Below are positions 44,937-55,005 of a stretch of DNA of 64,000 nt, piece by piece; position 1 is the stretch's first letter; every line of letters starts with the position of its first letter. A program made the position numbers and the translations under genes. Under the pieces are notes generated by a model, which was not told the DNA's origin, ran no database searches, and saw only the letters and a program-made list of their open reading frames with translations. Source of the stretch: Beroe forskalii (lineage: Eukaryota; Ctenophora; Nuda; Beroida; Beroidae); assembly GCA_011033025.1 (NCBI GenBank), contig WFMF01000019.1:186001-250000 (forward strand), read 5' to 3'.

Positions 44937-45104
44937 ATGCGTTTTTTGCTTGTTGCACCCGACAATAGCAAACAGATCTCAGTTGAAATCCCCAACGAAA
45001 TTGTCACCGTTAAAAAAAGTCAGAGTATCAAAAGGAAGAGAGTAGTGCAAACACAAGTCAAATCTCAAAAAAGGAAGCAAGGTGCCAAGGCTCTTTCAAA
45101 ATGA
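44937..45104 (+). CDS. Small basic protein, possible DNA-binding core
   Basis: 55 residues if the ATG at 44937 is used, chosen because the TATA-like box sits 35 bp upstream as in neighbouring genes; the ATG at 44916 would add seven. The C-terminal half is Lys/Arg-rich (SIKRKRVVQTQVKSQKRK), like a nuclear localisation or DNA-condensing tail. Its stop overlaps the next ATG (ATGA). No family is recognised. Confidence 0.5.
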   Translation: MRFLLVAPDNSKQISVEIPNEIVTVKKSQSIKRKRVVQTQVKSQKRKQGAKALSK

Positions 45105-45451
45105 GACAGATTTATGTTCCTGATAAAGACACTCTTAGAATGTACCACTCATTTTTTAATCAGAGTGGAGCAGGGTACAATCCAGGAGGCTACATTTACA
45201 GCAATCATCAAGTAGGATCAGGTTTTGGAGGATTTTTTCGAAGTTTAATGCGTGTTGCTGTCCCAATTGGCAAAAAAGTGCTATATAAAGGGTGGGAAAT
45301 TGCCAAACCAGAAGTTGCAAAGATTGCAAAGTCGAGCGCTGGTGCAGTTGAACGAGTGGTTCAAAACCAAGTAACAACATTATCAAATAAGGGTCAGAAG
45401 AAGCTCAACTCAATAGGTAAGAAGAGAAAACAAGACGCTCTTGGATCATGA
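45101..45451 (+). CDS. pVI/pX-like internal virion protein
   Basis: 116 residues; the start overlaps the preceding stop as ATGA. The Gly-rich YNPGGYIYSNHQVGSGFGG leads into an amphipathic segment FFRSLMRVAVPIGKKVLYKG and a Lys-rich tail. This layout recalls adenovirus protein VI, whose amphipathic helix disrupts membranes and whose ends are cut by the viral protease. Gly-Gly sites are visible. Assignment is by pattern and gene order, not by clear homology. Confidence 0.6.
   Translation: MRQIYVPDKDTLRMYHSFFNQSGAGYNPGGYIYSNHQVGSGFGGFFRSLMRVAVPIGKKVLYKGWEIAKPEVAKIAKSSAGAVERVVQNQVTTLSNKGQKKLNSIGKKRKQDALGS
45291..45300 (+). promoter_or_regulatory. TATA box inside the pVI-like gene
   Basis: CTATATAAAG matches the element's promoter motif and lies 156 bp before the capsid gene ATG at 45448. 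It could drive a capsid transcript, though the spacing is longer than for other genes. Confidence 0.4.
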
Positions 45452-46758
45452 CAAAGTATGTAAACAGCTCCGAGGCCATTACCTCTAACTTGATGCTATG
45501 GGACCCATTACACACCCAAACCTCTATCATCGATACACATGTTTTTGAAGTCTATCCTCAAACGTCCATTGACTACAGTGACACTCTAACTTTTCTAATC
45601 AAAGCCAGTCCAAAGCTCATGATTCAGAATATTGAAATAATAACACAAATTAGAGTGCTTACAGCTGGCAATGCTGCTCCTGGTGCCAATGCCAATGTGT
45701 CTGTGGTATCAAACTTGGCCAATGCAATATGGCGTAATGTTGATGTGGTGATTGGCGGTGAAAACTTGCTACAAAGTTTTGATAACAGCTATAATATTGG
45801 GTCATGGTTTGACATTGTGCTAAATTCGTCACGTGTCAGAGCACCATACTTGCTGCAAAAGGAAGTATTTTGGATGGACGATGCTGATAATAAGGCAAAT
45901 TCAGAGGACCCTGCAATTTATCCTGCTCTAGAGGGTGGTGTAAGACCTGCAACTGTTAATAGGGGGGCCTTGAAGAGGAGCAAAATGATTGAGCAAGGAA
46001 AACAAGTTACTCTAATATCTGATTTAAATTGCAGTTTGTTCAAGTCAGGAAAGTTATTGCCACATAATTTGGATGTACGAGTATCCCTAACCAAAAACTA
46101 TGATGGGTACATGCTTTTAGAAGCTGAAAATGGGACACACAAGGTGCAGTTTCAGAAATGTTATCTCCGTGTCACCATGCAGCAACCAAGTGATTTTTGT
46201 CTAAATTTAATGGAAGAAAAGTTGTTGAAAACTCCGGCAATTTATCAGGCTGAGGAGGGCAAAGTTTCTTTCCACTCAATAACTGCGGGTAATACCATGG
46301 TCACAGTTAATAACCTCTTCCCGCAAGGTAGACTGCCAATAATGTTTTCGTTTGGTGTGCAGGATAGGGTCGCCTTGGGCAATGCAAGAAACAAGAACCC
46401 CTTTACCTTTCATCCAATGAAACGGGTTCAGATATACATTGATGGCAAACCATACTTCCCCTCTGCCCTAGAATCCAAAACGATGCATTTTGATACGTTT
46501 TATCAAACTCTTGGCTATAAAAACGCAGGAGAGTGCTTAATTGACCCAGATAATTATCCTATCCACCCACTTATTACTGTTGATCTCACTGCTGATAGAA
46601 CCGCTAACAAGCACCATCTGAACTTGAGTCAAACTGGTGAGGTGAAATTGGACATTGAATTCGAGCAAAACACAAACGACGGTTTAACCCTAATTGTTTA
46701 CTCTTATTACGACAGAATAATTGAAATTAACTCTGATCGTGGAGTTAGGGTGCTATGA
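45448..46758 (+). CDS. Major capsid protein candidate
   Basis: 436 residues; the ATG overlaps the previous stop (ATGA) and its own stop overlaps the protease ATG. It is the largest rightward product and is rich in beta-strand-like segments, with motifs such as WRNVDVVIGGENLLQ and VQIYIDGKPYFPSALESK and a C-terminal strand ending IEINSDRG. Position beside the protease and penton genes and its size fit the double jelly-roll capsid protein of Mavericks. It is shorter than adenovirus hexon. No enzymatic motif is present. Confidence 0.75.
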   Translation: MTKYVNSSEAITSNLMLWDPLHTQTSIIDTHVFEVYPQTSIDYSDTLTFLIKASPKLMIQNIEIITQIRVLTAGNAAPGANANVSVVSNLANAIWRNVDVVIGGENLLQSFDNSYNIGSWFDIVLNSSRVRAPYLLQKEVFWMDDADNKANSEDPAIYPALEGGVRPATVNRGALKRSKMIEQGKQVTLISDLNCSLFKSGKLLPHNLDVRVSLTKNYDGYMLLEAENGTHKVQFQKCYLRVTMQQPSDFCLNLMEEKLLKTPAIYQAEEGKVSFHSITAGNTMVTVNNLFPQGRLPIMFSFGVQDRVALGNARNKNPFTFHPMKRVQIYIDGKPYFPSALESKTMHFDTFYQTLGYKNAGECLIDPDNYPIHPLITVDLTADRTANKHHLNLSQTGEVKLDIEFEQNTNDGLTLIVYSYYDRIIEINSDRGVRVL

Positions 46759-47216
46759 CCAAGAACATTGCTCTAGATACAGATGAAATTGATGTGCTGC
46801 TAAAAGACTTTACAAAATTCAAGGGTGCATTCCCATGTGATCAAATACCAAGATTCAGTGATAGTGAATATTCTGTAATAGTAAACGTTGATACATCGGA
46901 TTTACCTGGGAGTCATTGGACTGCATTAGTTGTGAGAGGAAATAATGTTTATTACTTTGACAGCTTTGGGCGTTTGTATGATAATTTCTCGTTTCCTAAA
47001 AGTTATACTAGCTACCTATCACAATTATGTATGAATAAAAAACTATTATATCAAGCAAATGTTTTGCAAGATTTTCATGCTAATACGTGTGGTGAATATT
47101 GTGTTTATTTTATAAAGCAAATGGAGAAAAATGTACCATTTTCTGCTATATTTCATGATTTTGGGGAAAATCTAAAGAGGAATGATTTGAAAATATTGAA
47201 ATTGTACAAGAAATGA
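46755..47216 (+). CDS. Adenain-like cysteine protease
   Basis: 153 residues. Catalytic residues are visible: H54 in GSHWTALVV, D69 in YYFDSFG, and C112 in HANTCGEYC, with Q105 (VLQDF) a candidate oxyanion residue. This is the order and spacing of the adenovirus protease and Ulp1 family. It likely cuts precursor proteins during particle maturation; Gly-Gly sequences in the neighbouring small proteins are candidate substrates. It begins by ATGA overlap with the capsid gene and is the last rightward gene, convergent with the polymerase. Confidence 0.92.
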   Translation: MTKNIALDTDEIDVLLKDFTKFKGAFPCDQIPRFSDSEYSVIVNVDTSDLPGSHWTALVVRGNNVYYFDSFGRLYDNFSFPKSYTSYLSQLCMNKKLLYQANVLQDFHANTCGEYCVYFIKQMEKNVPFSAIFHDFGENLKRNDLKILKLYKK

Positions 47217-47352
47217 CTCGTTTTCGATTAAATCAGTGTTTCTTTGTTTATATTGCAGTTCAAAACACAATTCCAAATACAAAAAATACAGTTCAAAATA
47301 CACAAAATATTTACACTAGATACAAAATATTTACAAATTATGTACAAATAAA
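47217..47352. other. Junction between convergent gene arms
   Basis: A 136 bp AT-rich spacer between the protease stop and the polymerase stop, with TTCAAAATACA-like short repeats and AATAAA on the plus strand near 47347. It probably carries both 3' ends. Confidence 0.5.
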
Positions 47353-50300
47353 TTATTCATTCTGATTCAAATAATGTCCGTGAGGCCTTGTGGTCACCCC
47401 ATCTTGAAGGATCCATCGCTTATCATCATACCTAGTCAAACCAACCTTTAGTTGATCAACTGTAAACACTGTATGATTCCATGACCTAAAGGTCCTCTGA
47501 CGAATCCAGTGATCCTCCAAAGGTTGGTTGTCTGGTACAATCATAGACGAAGAACCCATCAATACTCTACGATATAAAGAATGTGTAAGTTCACGATCTC
47601 TGACACATTTTTTGACTCCAGCAGCTGTTGACTTTTGCTTTTCGTTAGCCAACAGAATGGAGTACATCTTGGATCGTAAACCTACAAATTCTTTAATGAC
47701 CACTCCCTCAGCCTCATCCTTGAACTTGCCCACGACGGCTCTATTGCTATTACAAATATTCAGTCTCTGTTCCTTGGCAAGATCACTTGGAAATAGAACA
47801 TGATTAGTGGAGTAGTTTGAAAAGTCAAAATGCTCTCTCAATCTGTACAAGTGATCACTATAGAGGTTCTTACAGGTGATGAAGTATAAGAACGAATCCG
47901 TGTCTGTAAAACAGAGCTTAGACTCTGGAAAGTTCCTCTTCACCACCTCATAGTGAAACTTGTACATGAGCAACTTTGACAATTCAAGCACTGTGAAACC
48001 CACATAGATTGGCTTGTCTAAAGAAACGGACCTCACTGCCAATTCAGCACCAACGAGATTTTCATCAAAAACTTCGAACCTCTTGAAAGAAGGTTTTGAT
48101 GTTTGCCACCAGTGACGGCGTTCATTATTCACAAGCACAATCTTGATTCTATTTCGCACATTTTCCATGGTCTTGCCAAAGAAGGCGTTATTCAATAGCT
48201 TGTAATAGTCCTTCTCAAACTTATCTACAGCCTGCTGTCTGAGCGCGGTGTTGCCAGAGATGTAGGGCTCAATCCAGGCCTCTTGTCTGAAGCTGACGGC
48301 ACGGTGAACCCTCACTAGCCTTACGCCTCTGGACAGGTAGAACTGCAGATTTCTGAGATGTACGACATAGGCATTCTTGGGGTGGAGGTTGGGGGCGAGT
48401 TTCTCAGACTCGAACTTGTTCCCACAACCGCGCTGCACTCGAATTTCCCTGATAATATATAAATAACTAGCAACACAATACTCTACGAGCAGCTGTGCAA
48501 ACTGGTATAAAATTATTACCATTTTATCACTAACAAAAGTATGGTATCCAATCGCCTATTTGATTATGAAGGTAAATTCACAACACAATACACTATACAC
48601 TGCAGAAAGCTGATGAGGACTACTATGAACAATTTGCACAGTTTAATTTCGTCATTATCATGATAGAAGTTATGAAATTATGACATCAAATCACCTATTA
48701 AATTATAGGGGTATGCATAGCGTAAATTACCAGGATTTGGGGCTGATCATGTCCTGGTTGATGTTCAGCTTCTCGGGACACAGTGGGTAGTCAGAGGTGC
48801 TGTCGTGTATGTCTTGGGGTATCTCCAGGTCACACTCTAGAATGTACCCGTGTGTGGCATCTGGGCTGGTGTCTAGAGCCATAATGTCCTGTTGAGTCCA
48901 AGACTGCACGATTTGCTCTGCTACCCACTCTATTTCGTCAATTGGCACTGGCTGGGACATGGCATAACCGTAGAGGTTCTGAGGAATAAAATAGTGAAGG
49001 TATTGTAATAAGACATTCTAGCTGTTCTTTGTCAATTAACCACACAGGCACAAGCTTTGATGAATCAGTTACCATAGAAAACTAATTACACTTACATTAG
49101 CATCAATGTAGAGCAGATAGGATTCGGGTTTCGAGGGGTCAAAGTTGAGTAGCTGAGGGTTGTTGGGTTCAGCATGTCTGTGCGAGATAACTGAAATACC
49201 ACCTGAAGAAAAAGAACTCATGAATAATTTTGAATAATTCATTTTCAAGGGGTTTTGAGCAAATCCATTTTTGATAAATTGAATTAGTTTCTTAGTTTAA
49301 GTAAATTAACCCACCTCTAATCCCCGACTCGATCATTTGAAGCAGGTCAATGTCCTTTACAATCTGCAGCTTCTTGCGAGTGAGCTTCAGACAGGCATCA
49401 AATGTCAGCTGGGGTAGAGAGACATAGGTGAGCGCCTCCAAACCCATACGTTCCCAGCAGATGGCTCTGTATTTCTCCAGCACGTCAGCAAGGAGTAGTA
49501 CATCAGTAGCCACGTACCTGAATTTTAATTTTCATAAACAGTTAATCTTACCATTCAATGGAATTTGATACTATGATACTAAGCAATAATTGAAAAATTA
49601 AAGTTTGGAATTCAAGATAAGGTTAAAACTTACAGGTCATGGAGGTCACCGAGGCACTGCATGTCGAACTCCTCCCACACTGTCTGCACGTGAGCATAGT
49701 CCTCGTCTGACAGCTCTGCTCCAGTCAGCTCGTTGAAGAAGGCGGATTGAGGAGGGAGCCCTGCAAATTTTGATTTGTTTGGAAATTGTTATAATTATCT
49801 AAGAAAAGTTCATACCACATGACAATCTAAATCCGAACTGTTATTGCACTAAACCTTTATGATATTTTTGTACCTTCTTCAAAATTAGCAGCCTCCTTGA
49901 TGTAAGAGTATGGGTAGACTCCCTTTCTAGTCAGCAGGTCAAACTTCTCTGGGGATCCCTCGTATTCTTGCTCAACATACTCCTCCAAGTGCTTCAGCAG
50001 TGATGTAGAGCTATGCGTGAGGTTCTTAACAAGGGAATCCAGAGAAGTGCTCAGGTGCTGCATTGAGTCAATGAAACTGAAAATAACGTCAATTTAAATG
50101 TGCATCATCATGTCAATGATTATCTTGAAAAGTATGAAATCGTAATCTTTCGTTCCATGAAAATATGATAATTATAATAATATGTGTAATGTGTTAAATA
50201 CCTGAATTTTTCAGTGACTATCGTGATGTACTTCTCCATCGTTGTGGCTGTGATTCTGATGTCGCTCAGATCATCTTCATGCTTAGCCAGGGCTTTGATG

Positions 50301-53300
50301 AGCAAGTGAGCGTCATAACCCTGAAAAGTGATATTTTAACCAAGATGACGTGTTATGTCAGCAATGCTTTAAATTTAAGAGCATTTCATGACAGTAGAAA
50401 ATGAAAAAACTTGTTAAGAAAGCATGAAACAAAGACTGACCTTTAAGTTGTGGAATACGACAGGAATTCGAGTATTCTTTCTCCTCTCTCCATTACAGTT
50501 CTGGTGGGCAGCTCCCAGGTATTTACCACTGAGATAAGATATGTGGTCAATATTATTGATAACATAATCACATTATCTAATAAAGTAATAACAACAACGA
50601 ATTAAATAATGAGCATGGTAAATAACGAGCATGGTAAAATAATGAAAGTAAACAAAGAAAAGTTATAATGTACAACTTACGTGTAATGACAATGATCATG
50701 GCATTTTTTCTTTTTCTCATCGCCAACAATGAAGGGGTCCAGACACAACCAGCAAACAGTAGCAGCCTTGTGCGCCAGTTCCTGTTCTGGTGATAAGTCC
50801 ATTTCCTTCTTTGTCTCGAGAATGGGTGCCAGCCGCTCAGCTTCCTCATGAAGTGACACAATGAACGACTCGGCCACCTTGCCATGACCATTGTCACGAT
50901 ACACAACCAGCTCAGAGTCGTAGTCACCTGCAAACTCCTCGCTCAGCACCACTTTGTAAGCATAACCACAGGGTTCATGCACCTTTAGCTTCTGAGTGGC
51001 CTGAATACAGGTTATTAATCACTGCATCAAACACCAATTCAAGAGCGTGGAAAATTTCAAAACAGCTTCGTCTCGTCATTTCTTATCATTTTAAAGATCA
51101 AATTACTTACCTGTGATGCTGTTTCCTCTGTTTGTGGCACATCCTTCACATAGCACTCGAAATCTGTAGATTGATCCAAAATGAGTTTAAGGCAACATCA
51201 TAATGGTGCTAATTAACACTTGCATTAAAATGATATATTGTAATTATCTTAGTTGTGAATGGTAATGATAAATACAATAAACTAACCTGCCACGATGTAA
51301 ACCGGACACTGAACCATCTTCCTGTAGCTCTTGAAGAAGAGGTAGTCATCTTCAGGGAACTTGATGGCCAGAGGTTTGAAACGCAGACAGCTTGGTTTAT
51401 GCTTCTCCAAATTCCGAGCCTCGTCAAAACCATGGAAGCATCTGGAAATATTTTGCTCAGAGATTTTGTCACGTTATAATATTGTAATGTACACATTTTA
51501 TCTGCATCATTTTGATAATTTTCTAATTTCAAACTTTCATTGTGATTACACCACCTTTCATACTAGCAAGTTAACTAACCGCTCGCAGTAATGTTTAGTT
51601 CTTCTGGTGTTTCCTCTGCGGAGCAGGGCATTGAGAGACTTCACAAGAACAAAGTGTGTCGTATCATTGTTCTCGATGAGAAGCACATTCACCACTGGCT
51701 GGTCACTGTCGGTGGACTTGGAGATTGCCAGTGGGTAGAATGGGTCGAGTTCAGCTTCATCATCATATCCAATGACGTTAATACGCACTCTGTAATGATT
51801 TTATTCAAATTTCAAAATACCAAACCAATTGCTCATGCATAATAATTAGAATTACATCATTCACTAGTAAAATGTAGATTCCAATCGTTTTTTAAAGTGA
51901 GAAGTACCTGTTCTGTCTCTCGAACTTGGGTATCTGAGAGATTGGGATGGGCCACGTAATCCCAGAGTCGTCAATCTCCCCCACATGCTGCTTGTAGTCC
52001 GTGGTGCGGTTGGCATGTGGACTAGCTGAGGGGTGTTTAGCAGCTAGAACCGCCCACATCAAACACCTGCAATTGAAAATATGAGAGGAGTAGTAACCAC
52101 ATACCAAAAATAGGCGATCAGTTTCAACAAATTTGCTAGCATCTACAATGTAAATGTCTCAATTTACACTATCTATTCATTTTAAACAGATATTAAGTGT
52201 GTGAAGTCCCACAGGTATTCTGAATTAAATATTATTTCACAGAACACACATACTTGTTATCAGTGTTTTGAATGTTGAGGAGGGTTCTTTTCTTCTTAAT
52301 CGGCTCCGGAAGAGGGATGTAGCTGCCCACTCTCATCGGATTGTACTTTGTGATGTAGAGGTGGACACACTTTAGACCCTTTACCACCCAACCGGAGCCT
52401 GAGACAATAGAAATGAGGATATGTGTAATAATTAAAGCTTTCTAATTTCTAAGAAAATGGTTTAAAAGAAGAAAAAACACAGAAATTTCTCTCAACTCAT
52501 GAACCAAAATTACCGTTTCGGATGAATTTGTCAATATCCACGGCAAGGATGTCAATGTGCCGGGATATCTCCTCCTCGATGGGGGTGGAGGTGAGGAGGT
52601 CAGAGGCACACGTTCGGAAGGAAGCAATGGTTTCCTCCTCAAGCTGTACGGCCTTCTGGAATACCACTTGCAGGCTGAAGTAGAATCGCACAGCTCTGTA
52701 GTGGTCCATCTGCATCCTGTAATAATTAAAATTCAAATTTTCCGCAAATTCATGTCAACCCAACACCCCGTTCAAAGTAATTATGAATAAAATGAAGCCA
52801 ATAAGGCAAAAGTGAGCAAGGGAAAATTTGAAATGGTTTCAAAATATATTAACCTCAAAATGTCTGTCAACCGTTCCATCTCACTCTGCAACTCCTCTGC
52901 AACTGAGGGAGTGGTGGCAGTGATGGGAATCTCGATGATCTTGAAGAGCCCATCCACTGCCGTCTTTTCCTGCAATCCACTGGGAGCACAGGTCCTGCGT
53001 CGTTTCGATGGTGGAGCCACCCTTCCGCACTGGTGTTTGCTTCTAGCATTTCCAGTAGTGAATCGGGCACCACAGTCCTCACACGGAAACCTGAATTTCA
53101 ATCATGACAGAGCAAGGCAATAAAACGAGATGATATGGAGATTTGCTCAGGTTTGATCTAAAATTACTGTTCGAGAAGCAAACGGGAGATTTGGGGTTTG
53201 ATCCAAAATCACTGTTCAAGAAGCAAATATGAGATTTGGGGTTTAATCTAAATTCACTGTTGAAGGAGCAAATGCAATCAGCATCATAAAAACGCGAAAA

Positions 53301-53483
53301 AAAAACGAACCATTTCCGTTGGCAGTTGAGTAGATGGTCGGTTAACAGCTGCCCCTCAAGGTTCACATGTTCCTGGCAAATGGGACAGAAACGGCCCTCT
53401 CCACCACAGCTTTCCAAATGTTTTCTGTAGTTATAGTATGCCATAACACGATTGCAACGAGTGCAAGTTATGTTTCGAACCAT
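47353..53483 (-). CDS. Protein-primed family B DNA polymerase, 17 exons
   Basis: Exons, 5' to 3': 53483-53311, 53090-52854, 52716-52514, 52398-52254, 52066-51908, 51789-51580, 51441-51287, 51163-51111, 51000-50681, 50528-50441, 50320-50202, 50076-49874, 49760-49634, 49517-49315, 49202-49096, 48978-48731, 48448-47353. Total 3846 nt, or 1281 residues plus stop; all introns are GT-AG. Three Cys/His fingers lie at the N-terminus (first CTRC, second CPIC, third CEDC). Exonuclease motifs: ADFEC (~427), FHNLKGYDAH (~580), DVLLLADV (~735). Polymerase motifs: A, LECDLEIP (~884); B, LLNNAFFGKT (~1005); C, FTDTDSF (~1088). It replicates the element from protein-bound ends. Introns are 110-282 nt with mixed phases. 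The start is the first ATG, with TATAAATA about 85 bp upstream. Confidence 0.93.
52101..52182. mobile_element. MITE-like insertion in polymerase intron 4
   Basis: CAAAAATAGGCGATCAGTTT followed by ACAAATTTGCTAGCATCTAC and a CTATTCATTTTAAA right end resembles the second MITE subfamily (31490, 34691). Intron 4 is 187 nt against 110-152 for most of the others, consistent with an insertion. The match is diverged. Confidence 0.5.
53152..53275. repeat. Tandem ~53 bp repeat in polymerase intron 1
   Basis: Two to three copies of a unit containing GGGGTTTGATCCAAAATCAC and TGTTCAAGAAGCAAA. They account for the greater length (220 nt) of this intron. Confidence 0.75.
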
Positions 53484-53564
53484 GATGAAAAAAAGTGGAA
53501 GAGCTCTGCAAAGAGTAAGAGAAACTGCAAAATGAATTTTATGAATTCAGCCCTCGCTCAGCCG

Positions 53565-53572
53565 TATTTATA
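53565..53572 (-). promoter_or_regulatory. TATA box of the polymerase gene
   Basis: On the minus strand CTATAAATA lies about 85 bp before the polymerase ATG at 53483. Confidence 0.5.
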
Positions 53573-53714
53573 GTGAGAAAGCACAGTTTGATGTGGTTAA
53601 TACAGTTTACAAAAATATATTTGATTTCATCATAGATGCCCTTTGTTGACGTCTAATAATGACAAAAGGATAATTCATATTGTAACAAGTGTGACTTTGG
53701 GCATGTTCGGGCAA

Positions 53715-54135
53715 GTTTGAAGCTCAACACCTGGTGTTCTTCTCCTCAAGTTTTGTGTCTCAAGAGACAACTTTCTATGAGGAATTGAGTTTACACCTTC
53801 ATGATCACCTGGAGCATTGCATTATTCAAAAATTCAAATTTGGCGGGTACATTTTTCAAAAATTCAAAATTGGCATGATGTGTATGAAATGATTTCATCA
53901 TAAACACCCTTCATTTACATATAGTAATGACGATAATATATACCAAAAGTTGATGACGTAATAGTTCCCGCAGCCCTCCCATTTGAAGCTCAACACCTAG
54001 CGTTCTTCTCCTCAAGTTATGTGTCAAAATTGACATCTTTCTAAGAGGAGTTTACACATTCATGATCACCTGGAGCATTGCATTATTCAAAAATTCAAAT
54101 TTGGCGGGTACATTTTTCAAAAATTCAAAAATTGG
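53715..54135. repeat. Two-copy subterminal repeat in the Maverick right arm
   Basis: A ~165 bp block occurs at about 53715-53880 and 53970-54135. Shared words in order are TTTGAAGCTCAACACCT, GTTCTTCTCCTCAAGTT, TCATGATCACCTGGAGCATT and AAATTTGGCGGGTACATTTT. There is no coding frame. Tandem subterminal copies could reflect slippage or bind element proteins. Confidence 0.85.
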
Positions 54136-54144
54136 TTTATGTGT

Positions 54145-54229
54145 GTCACGTGATCAATATGCTAATTATGCACATAAATATGCGTCATTAGATCACTTGG
54201 TGGTGTATATTCACCGGTTTATATTTTCT
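54145..54229 (-). repeat. Right terminal inverted repeat of the Maverick
   Basis: Reading inward on the minus strand it begins AGAAAATATAAACCGG and ends TTGATCACGTGAC, matching 38670-38754 at 81 of 85 positions. The base after it begins GCATAT, the candidate right copy of the target duplication. Confidence 0.93.
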
Positions 54230-54531
54230 GCATATCTCTGAGTTAGCTCTAGCATTGTGCACATTGACTGTCCATGAAAATTATTAGGAATGGGACGAAA
54301 CAAATTATCACGGCTTTCTAGCGGAGGTTTGATATTGTTTTCTACAGTGAGGTTGAACTTGAAGACGAAACAAATTCAGTCAGCCACGAGAAAAAAGTAG
54401 GTACAGGTTTTTTATCGACGAGTTGTCTGTGCTATGTGATCCTAGCCTGGAACCAAGAAATATAGAAATTAGTGACCACGATTGTGAGAGAAGCCTTCTA
54501 TTCTGTCATTGGATACGAAAATGGAAACTAA

Positions 54532-55005
54532 AATGGCGGTTCAGAGAATGAGATATCTTACATTGGTGAGAGTAACAAGGATGGCAGTTTACCGATGGAT
54601 TGGTGTTCCTTTTCACGATGTGAAGCTGTCCACGGGCCTGATGATGACTACTGTTGTCGTATCAGTGACTCTATATATAGTGTTATGGACAAAGAGGGTA
54701 AAAATTGTATTACGGAGACTAAAGTTTAACTTGATGTGATAGAGAACCCGGACATAATGACTATATTGAAATTATTACGATTGACATACAGTAAAGGTAG
54801 TAAATCATATTTGAGCAAAGAGGTGGACAATAAAGGCTATCGCCATTTGTGCTACAAATTCTTTGTTTTCCTGATAAATTGTCACTTTACAGTGCATATG
54901 ACCCGATACATAGTAACCGCCTGTGTTGTACAGCATATCAGGCAGCAATATCCTGATGAGAAACACGAGTACACTGGCTTCAAAGCTGGAAATGCTTCTG
55001 TATAA
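54532..55005 (+). pseudogene. P2X7 C-terminal (ballast-like) domain, one in-frame stop
   Basis: The frame opens after a TAA at 54529 and shows the hallmarks of the Cys-rich P2X7 intracellular domain found alone in many invertebrate proteins: PMDWCSFSRC, DDDYCCR, NCITET, then YRHLCYKFFVFLIN, IVTACVVQHIRQQYPD and EYTGFKAG. A TAA at 54727-54729 interrupts it after NCITETKV, at the place where relatives continue with a Cys-Leu step. The same frame resumes at once and stays open to 55005. A possible acceptor (GGTTCAG) sits at 54544. It may be a decayed gene, or the stop may be a sequencing error. There is no channel domain. Confidence 0.6.

Larger units (their letters stand above)
38670..54229. 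mobile_element. Maverick/Polinton DNA transposon, apparently complete
   Basis: This 15,560 bp element has 85 bp terminal inverted repeats beginning AG and ending CT, as is usual for Polintons. It encodes the diagnostic set: protein-primed DNA polymerase B, retroviral-like integrase, FtsK/HerA-type packaging ATPase, adenain-like protease, and capsid-type proteins. Rightward genes fill 39.7-47.2 kb. The polymerase gene runs leftward from 53.5 to 47.35 kb, so the two arms converge. No frame is visibly broken once introns are allowed for. The terminal repeats are short for the group. The six-base flanks match only partly, so the insertion is probably not very recent or the edges have changed. Confidence 0.93.

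Noticed and set aside
54509-54739. Frame that looks like a GPCR transmembrane segment right of the Maverick
   Set aside because: The overlapping frame holds the ordered Cys motifs of a P2X7-tail-like domain that continues past 54736, so the hydrophobic frame is a shadow.
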